From Eudorina sp. 2006-703-Eu-15 (lineage: Eukaryota; Chlorophyta; Chlorophyceae; Chlamydomonadales; Volvocaceae), in NCBI GenBank assembly GCA_003117195.1, contig BDSI01000010.1:668788-732787 (forward strand): 64,000 nt of DNA, given 5' to 3'. Of the stretch, positions 60,701 to 64,000 are shown in pieces (positions within the stretch are counted from its first letter, which is position 1; each line of letters starts with the position of its first letter). The notes beneath the pieces are model-generated. The model saw nothing but the letters and a program-made list of their open reading frames with translations. It was not told where the DNA came from and searched no databases. Position numbers and translations under genes: made by a program.

Positions 60701-63700
60701 AGAGCGGGAAGGCTAGGGAACCACCCGCCGTCATCCCCGGCCGCCCGTCATCCCCCCCCGTCATCATCCCCGCCCGCCATCATCCCGCCCGAAGGGAACG
60801 GGAAATCGGGAACGGGGTTGCGAATGGGGTTGCAAATGTGAGTGTGGGTGTGAGTGTGAGGCAGCTCGAGAGCCACGAGAGGGTGTGGGCTGTGGGGGCG
60901 GGGAAGACGGGCGGCCGCCGTGACCCCTGGGTCGTGTCCGCGACCCGTGGGTCGTGTCCGTGACCCCTGGGTCGTGTCCGCGACCTCCGCTGGAGCGGCC
61001 TCGACGGCCTCCGCTGCAAGGAGTGGGCGCCAGGGCTGCGAGCCGACACAACCGTGGGCCTAACCACCCTAACTACCTAACTATCAAACCAACAACTCTC
61101 CAACCGTCGGTCCAACCGCCGGTCCAACCGCCCCGCTGCACCAGGCCACGCCGGATCACGTATCGGGCACACCCACCCAGTTGTCGACGCCCCCCGAGTC
61201 GTCCAGCAGACACGTGGCCGTTGCGTCGTACTCCCCACCCGCGCTCCAGGCCTGGATGTGTTTGGGGAACGGGTTAACGCCGGGAAATTGGTAGACAGGA
61301 AATTGGTAGACAGGAAATTGGTAGACAGGAAATTGGTAGACAGGAAATTGGTAGACAGGAAATTGGTAGACAGGAAATTGGTAGACAGGAAATTGGTAGA
61401 CAGGAAATTGGTAGACAGGAAATGGACAGGAAATTGGTAGACAGGAAATTGGTAGACAGGAAATTGGTGGACAGGAAATTGGTAGACAGGAAATTGGTAG
61501 ACATTTTGAAGCTGCGCTGCTGCCAGGGCAACGGTCCAAGAGGAATACGGCACGTTGCCGAGGACCGCCAGTGACGTTGGTAGGCGTCGGTGGTGTCGAA
61601 ACGGAGTAAGAAAAAACAGGAAACATGTTAATCAGTTGTCTTACTAACTAACAACCGAATCGGACGGATGGGTGGCCGCGGGTGGCGTGTAGGCAACAGG
61701 GGCCCTTAGCTCTCCCCACGTCAATGATCAAGATTTGAAGAAAGCTCTCCCCACGTCAATGACTAAGATTTGAAGAAAGCTCTCCCCACGTCCATGATTA
61801 AGATTTGAAGAAAAAGATTTAAGTAAAAGGAGCAACGGGGGGAGTTCCGTTCCCCCGTGGGTGCTGCGTGTCCGCGATTTCAGGTTCCCCCTCGCTCACA
61901 CGGATAAGGCCCTCCGAGCCCCAAGCCCCCAGAAGACCACAAGCCCCCATCTCCTTGTTTTATTAAGGATGCTACATTGGACCCCACCCCGCGGGTCATC
62001 GGTGACAGCCACCGAAGCTCCTTGGGTTTTAATCCCAATCTGCACACCCATTCACCCATTCACCCATTCACCCATTCACCCATTCACCCATTCACCCATT
62101 CACCCATTCACCCATTCACCCATTCACCCATTCACCCCACCGCGACGTCACCGCCGTGCCCCCGTCCCCTAAAGCCCCCTACCGCCCCCTACCTTCCTCC
62201 CCCACCCCCAGCGCCAACCCACTCACGCTGAACCGCGCCGCGAGCAGCGACACAGCGGCCGTGTAGCGCAGCGGCGCGCAGACACCATCACCGCCGCCGC
62301 CGCCGTGGACGCCACCACCGCCCTCCCCGTCGTCACCCTCGCCGCCCTGCCCTCCGCCGCCGTCGCCCGAAGGCGGCCCCCACAGCCGCACGGAGAAAGA
62401 CGCGCAGCTGACCCATTTGGGACCTGCGGAGGAGGCCATCCGACCAACACAGCACGGCAGGGGACCCGGGCGACCAGCAAAGGCCGGGTTTGGGAGGTTG
62501 GGGTGCGGGGGGGGTGCGGGGGGGGGGGTGCGGGGGCGGGCAGGGGAAGTGGGAATGGCACAAACCCTAGCCGGTGACACTGTGAACGGAGGAGGTGCCC
62601 GCACCGTTGGCAGTTGACAGTTGGCAGTTCGCATGCATATGTTCCCCGTTTTCCGTTAGAGGCCGTGGCGTGCGGGTGATGAACGGATGATTGCCGAGAG
62701 ACCCGGAAGCCGGAACCCGTGTTGACCCCCCCAAGCGGGTACCCACCTTGAAGCGATACCGGTAGCTGTTTTTCTCTTTAACCCTACCCACATAGCTTCC
62801 CCCCACCACACCACTGCACGACCACACGTCCTCCCGCCCTCCCACACCCGCGCGCGCGCACACACCACCCGGTCTGCGCACAGACCGAGCCCGCACGCGC
62901 CGTACATACCGGATTCCGTACGGCGGATGACCCGGCTCCACGTGCTGCCGTTGGGGTGTCCCAGGGTGAGCTGTACGACACCGTGGGTGCGCTCGGGGTC
63001 GAGCATCGCCAGCCAAGGGCAGCTCAGACGCGCCGTCACTGTCAGGTGGCCGCTCCGCTACAGGGGCGGGGCGTGACGCGGGAGGGTATCGGAAATTGGT
63101 AGACCTTGGTAGGCGGGGCGGGACGGGGAGAAGCCCGGCGGCGGGACGGCGCGGGCCGGCCATAGATTCCGGTGAGACTTCAAAAGAGGGGTCTGGGCTT
63201 ACCGTATTTCGGTGTGTGCTGTATCGGATTTACTGGGTGTGTTGAATTTAATGGGTTAACTGGGTTAGTCCGGTTCAGTGGGTTAGTTAAGGTTGACTTC
63301 AGACAAACGCGAACGCAGTTTGCCTTCAGAGGGTGTTGAGGCGTATTGCTGTATTTGGTTTGGTTTGGAGCGGACTGCGGGTCCCCCGGCGCCCTCGCCT
63401 GCATCCTCCCCGCCGCCGTGACCGCTACACAGCGTTGCTGCAGTGTAATCGTTACCCGTGCCGTACAATCTGCCGTACGATCCTCCGGACCTGCATGAAG
63501 ACGTACACCTGCCCCACCGCCGGTGGAGGGCCCTCCGACAACTCCCCCGCCAGCGTCAGGTTGCGGACCGCCACGTTGCCCCGTACATCCTGTCGTACAT
63601 CGTACATCATACGCCGTACGGCACCAGCACACACCGGAGGGCGGAGGATACAGAGGATACATATTGGTCAGGAGGATGCCCGAAAGTCTATGAGCCAACT

Positions 63701-64000
63701 GGAGGCTGCGTTGGCGGTCAACCCCCGGCGCCGTACATGCCACGCCGTCAACTGCGCGATCTGCTTCAGGTTCGCTGGCACCGAACCCCCAACTGACCTC
63801 AACCAATCAACCAACCAAGTCCCGACATTGATACCGTACATACCGTGTCGTCCCCGCAGATGCCGCTGCTGTCATACTCCTCTGCATCCTCTCCTGCACC
63901 GCCCTGCCCCCTGTTGTCCTCGCCGCCGCTGCTGTCCCCGCCGCCTTCCCCGCCGCCTTCCCCGCCGCCGTCCTCGCTGCTGCTGCTGCTACTGCTGCTG
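47422..64000 (-). CDS. Gene 3: giant Pro-rich, single-pass membrane ECM-type glycoprotein (5' end outside window)
   Basis: At least 20 exons: >64000-63844, 63760-63737, 63589-63491, 63057-62910, 62423-62227, 61251-61177, 60570-60043, 59406-59329, 59141-58970, 58420-58328, 58163-58108, 57788-54045, 53771-53730, 53365-53240, 52788-52498, 52340-50853, 50031-49861, 49501-48212, 48041-47802, 47589-47422 (TGA). All joins keep phase, giving about 3060 residues in the window. Order: acidic Ser/Gly N-terminal piece, Cys-bearing beta-rich ectodomain, Pro-rich rod, membrane-proximal Cys domain, one TM helix followed by HKK, Ala/Gly-rich tail. I assign no family; rod plus Cys domains resemble volvocine wall/matrix proteins, but no standard pherophorin signature was recognised. 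The start and signal peptide lie outside. Weakest joins are the 24-nt exon and the GTCCGG donor at 63490. Confidence 0.75.
47636..47724 (+). repeat. Interstitial TTTAGGG-like stretch in gene 3 last intron
   Basis: ggtttaggctttaggg at the start and tagggtttagggtttagc, then gggttttgggtttagg, at the end. It lies in the intron 47801-47590. Shorter relatives are in other gene 3 introns near 52380, 59448 and 60631. Confidence 0.7.
49767..49812. repeat. (TA)n microsatellite
   Basis: About 22 TA units broken once by ttta, in gene 3 intron between exons 17 and 18. Confidence 0.92.
52498..53771 (-). other. Gene 3 membrane-proximal domain and TM helix (exons 13-15)
   Basis: Exons 13 (STCSAAFLNNITFR), 14 (DPAKSMAAFKEAVYSAIG, VCPLGQL) and 15 (ALYPDCASLSNSVLAAV, SDCKARV) form a small Cys domain. 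A Pro/Ala/Gly stretch follows, then a hydrophobic helix AVPVGAIVGAAVGAAALLA to AGFLYM at about 52590-52507, stopped by HKK. The Gly/Ala small-residue pattern could support helix-helix packing. Basic residues after the helix put the C-terminus in the cytosol. Confidence 0.75.
54045..57788 (-). other. Gene 3 Pro-rich rod exon (3.7 kb)
   Basis: One exon of 1248 codons. It opens GPRYVGGQRAGCG and PNECLWTLRLP, then runs about 1000 residues of [32 protein letters not shown] and similar motifs. It ends with a folded segment: SFIIESVVLVQQTLSP, KIQLDCNYLTATARF, CAAGVQATLVSALASAL. A polyproline-II, hydroxyproline-glycosylated rod is expected. Unlike gene 1, the rod is interspersed with many different motifs and lacks large identical blocks. 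Confidence 0.8.
58577..58697. repeat. Inverted repeat in gene 3 intron 9
   Basis: gagtttgcgggggacacg, then aagggttttggt, at 58577-58607 is matched in inverted orientation at 58665-58693 (accaaacccttcgtgtcc, then cccgcaaactc), with about 60 bases between. A direct repeat ggtacggtaaccgggac occurs at about 58649 and 58734. The RNA would form a stable hairpin. Confidence 0.85.
59555..59625. repeat. 23-bp tandem repeat
   Basis: gccgtgtgtgtttagacgg, then agagca, repeats three times in gene 3 intron 7 (60042-59407). Confidence 0.88.
61283..61505. repeat. 16-bp tandem repeat array
   Basis: About 13 copies of gaaattggtagacagg, nearly uniform, with one shortened unit at 61415-61430 and one tggtgg variant, in gene 3 intron 5. 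A stray ggaaattggtagacc at about 63089, in the intron between exons 3 and 4, shows the unit also occurs outside the array. Confidence 0.95.
61708..61815. repeat. Three 36-bp tandem units
   Basis: gctctccccacgtcaatga, then aagatttgaagaaa, three times with few changes, in gene 3 intron 5. Confidence 0.85.
62048..62137. repeat. (CATTCACC)n octamer array
   Basis: About 11 octamer units in gene 3 intron 5. They directly follow an inverted copy of the ggggtccgctgtaac short repeat (61966-62020), so the array could be seeded by that insertion. Confidence 0.92.

Larger units (their letters stand above)
58108..64000 (-). other. Gene 3 ectodomain (exons 1-11)
   Basis: Exon 1 piece: a Ser run, then EDGGGEGGGEGGG and EEYDSSGICGDDT. 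Exons 2-5 read AQLTAWH, DVRGNVAVRNLTLAG, VTARLSCPWLAMLDPE, KWVSCASFSVRLWGPP and APLRYTAAVSLLAARFS, a beta-sandwich-like pattern. Exon 6 has CLLDDSGGVDNW. Exon 7 has a long Gly-Asp linker (DDGGGG units) and YTCLFSDGDNSSSVTFEH. Exons 8-11 carry paired Cys: VHFSNECSYDVV, YTYCQ, VCLYWSGSRAGCGKSP, SHVCSGDRFSDVLVGG, YCQWVRW, DGSGTCLP and NGISAVCQ. The Cys pattern suggests a secreted disulfide-bonded module. I do not recognise the family. Confidence 0.65.

Noticed and set aside
61283..61505. CRISPR-like array
   Set aside because: Units are contiguous with no unique spacers, in a eukaryotic intron; it is an ordinary minisatellite.
63452..63491. Extending gene 3 exon 3 past the GTCCGG donor to a GTAACG donor near 63455
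   Set aside because: That end leaves the wrong phase for the next exon. The CAG/GTCCGG end joins the acceptor before 63057 in phase 0.

Overview
The window is nuclear DNA of a green alga, most likely a volvocine (Chlamydomonas/Volvox/Gonium group). The evidence is high GC, many short exons with GT-AG introns, long introns full of microsatellites, very long Pro-Ser rich (hydroxyproline-rich glycoprotein type) coding exons, and TTTAGGG-like motifs in introns. No species is claimed. No prokaryotic, plasmid or organellar features were seen.

Three large genes were found, all on the minus strand. I resolved them by hand, exon by exon, from splice-site consensus, reading phase and comparison of the two paralogues. 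(1) 22040 down to position 1 and beyond: a secreted KP-43-like subtilase with a PA domain between the oxyanion Asn and the catalytic Ser, a C-terminal beta-sandwich region, and a giant Pro-rich tail that runs off the window. (2) 43876 to 31045: a complete head-to-tail paralogue of 24 exons and 1307 residues, with a short, unrelated Pro-rich tail. (3) 64000 (open) to 47422: at least 20 exons and about 3060 residues, with a Cys-bearing ectodomain, a roughly 1000-residue Pro-rich rod, a membrane-proximal domain, one transmembrane helix and a roughly 1100-residue Ala/Gly-rich tail. The proteases recall volvocine hatching enzymes (sporangin/VheA type: subtilase plus hydroxyproline-rich region). Together the three genes look like an extracellular-matrix neighbourhood: two matrix-associated proteases beside a matrix-to-membrane linker.

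The rest is repeats. Positions 1-6443 are a three-level coding satellite (141-bp unit, 984/420-bp blocks, about 2808-bp super-block). Introns hold tRNA-derived SINEs, a family of short sequences sharing GGGGTCCGCTGTAAC, a 5'-truncated LINE with an (AC)n tail, tandem repeats and very long (GT)n runs. The intergenic regions 22041-31044 and 43877-47421 hold no gene I can support; the first contains decayed LINE-like sequence, a GC hairpin and an old direct repeat.

The most striking observations are the hierarchical satellite inside a protease gene with two single-base frame breaks, gene-conversion-like identity between the paralogues that crosses into introns, a GC-AG intron and a paralogue-specific intron, and the architecture of gene 3.
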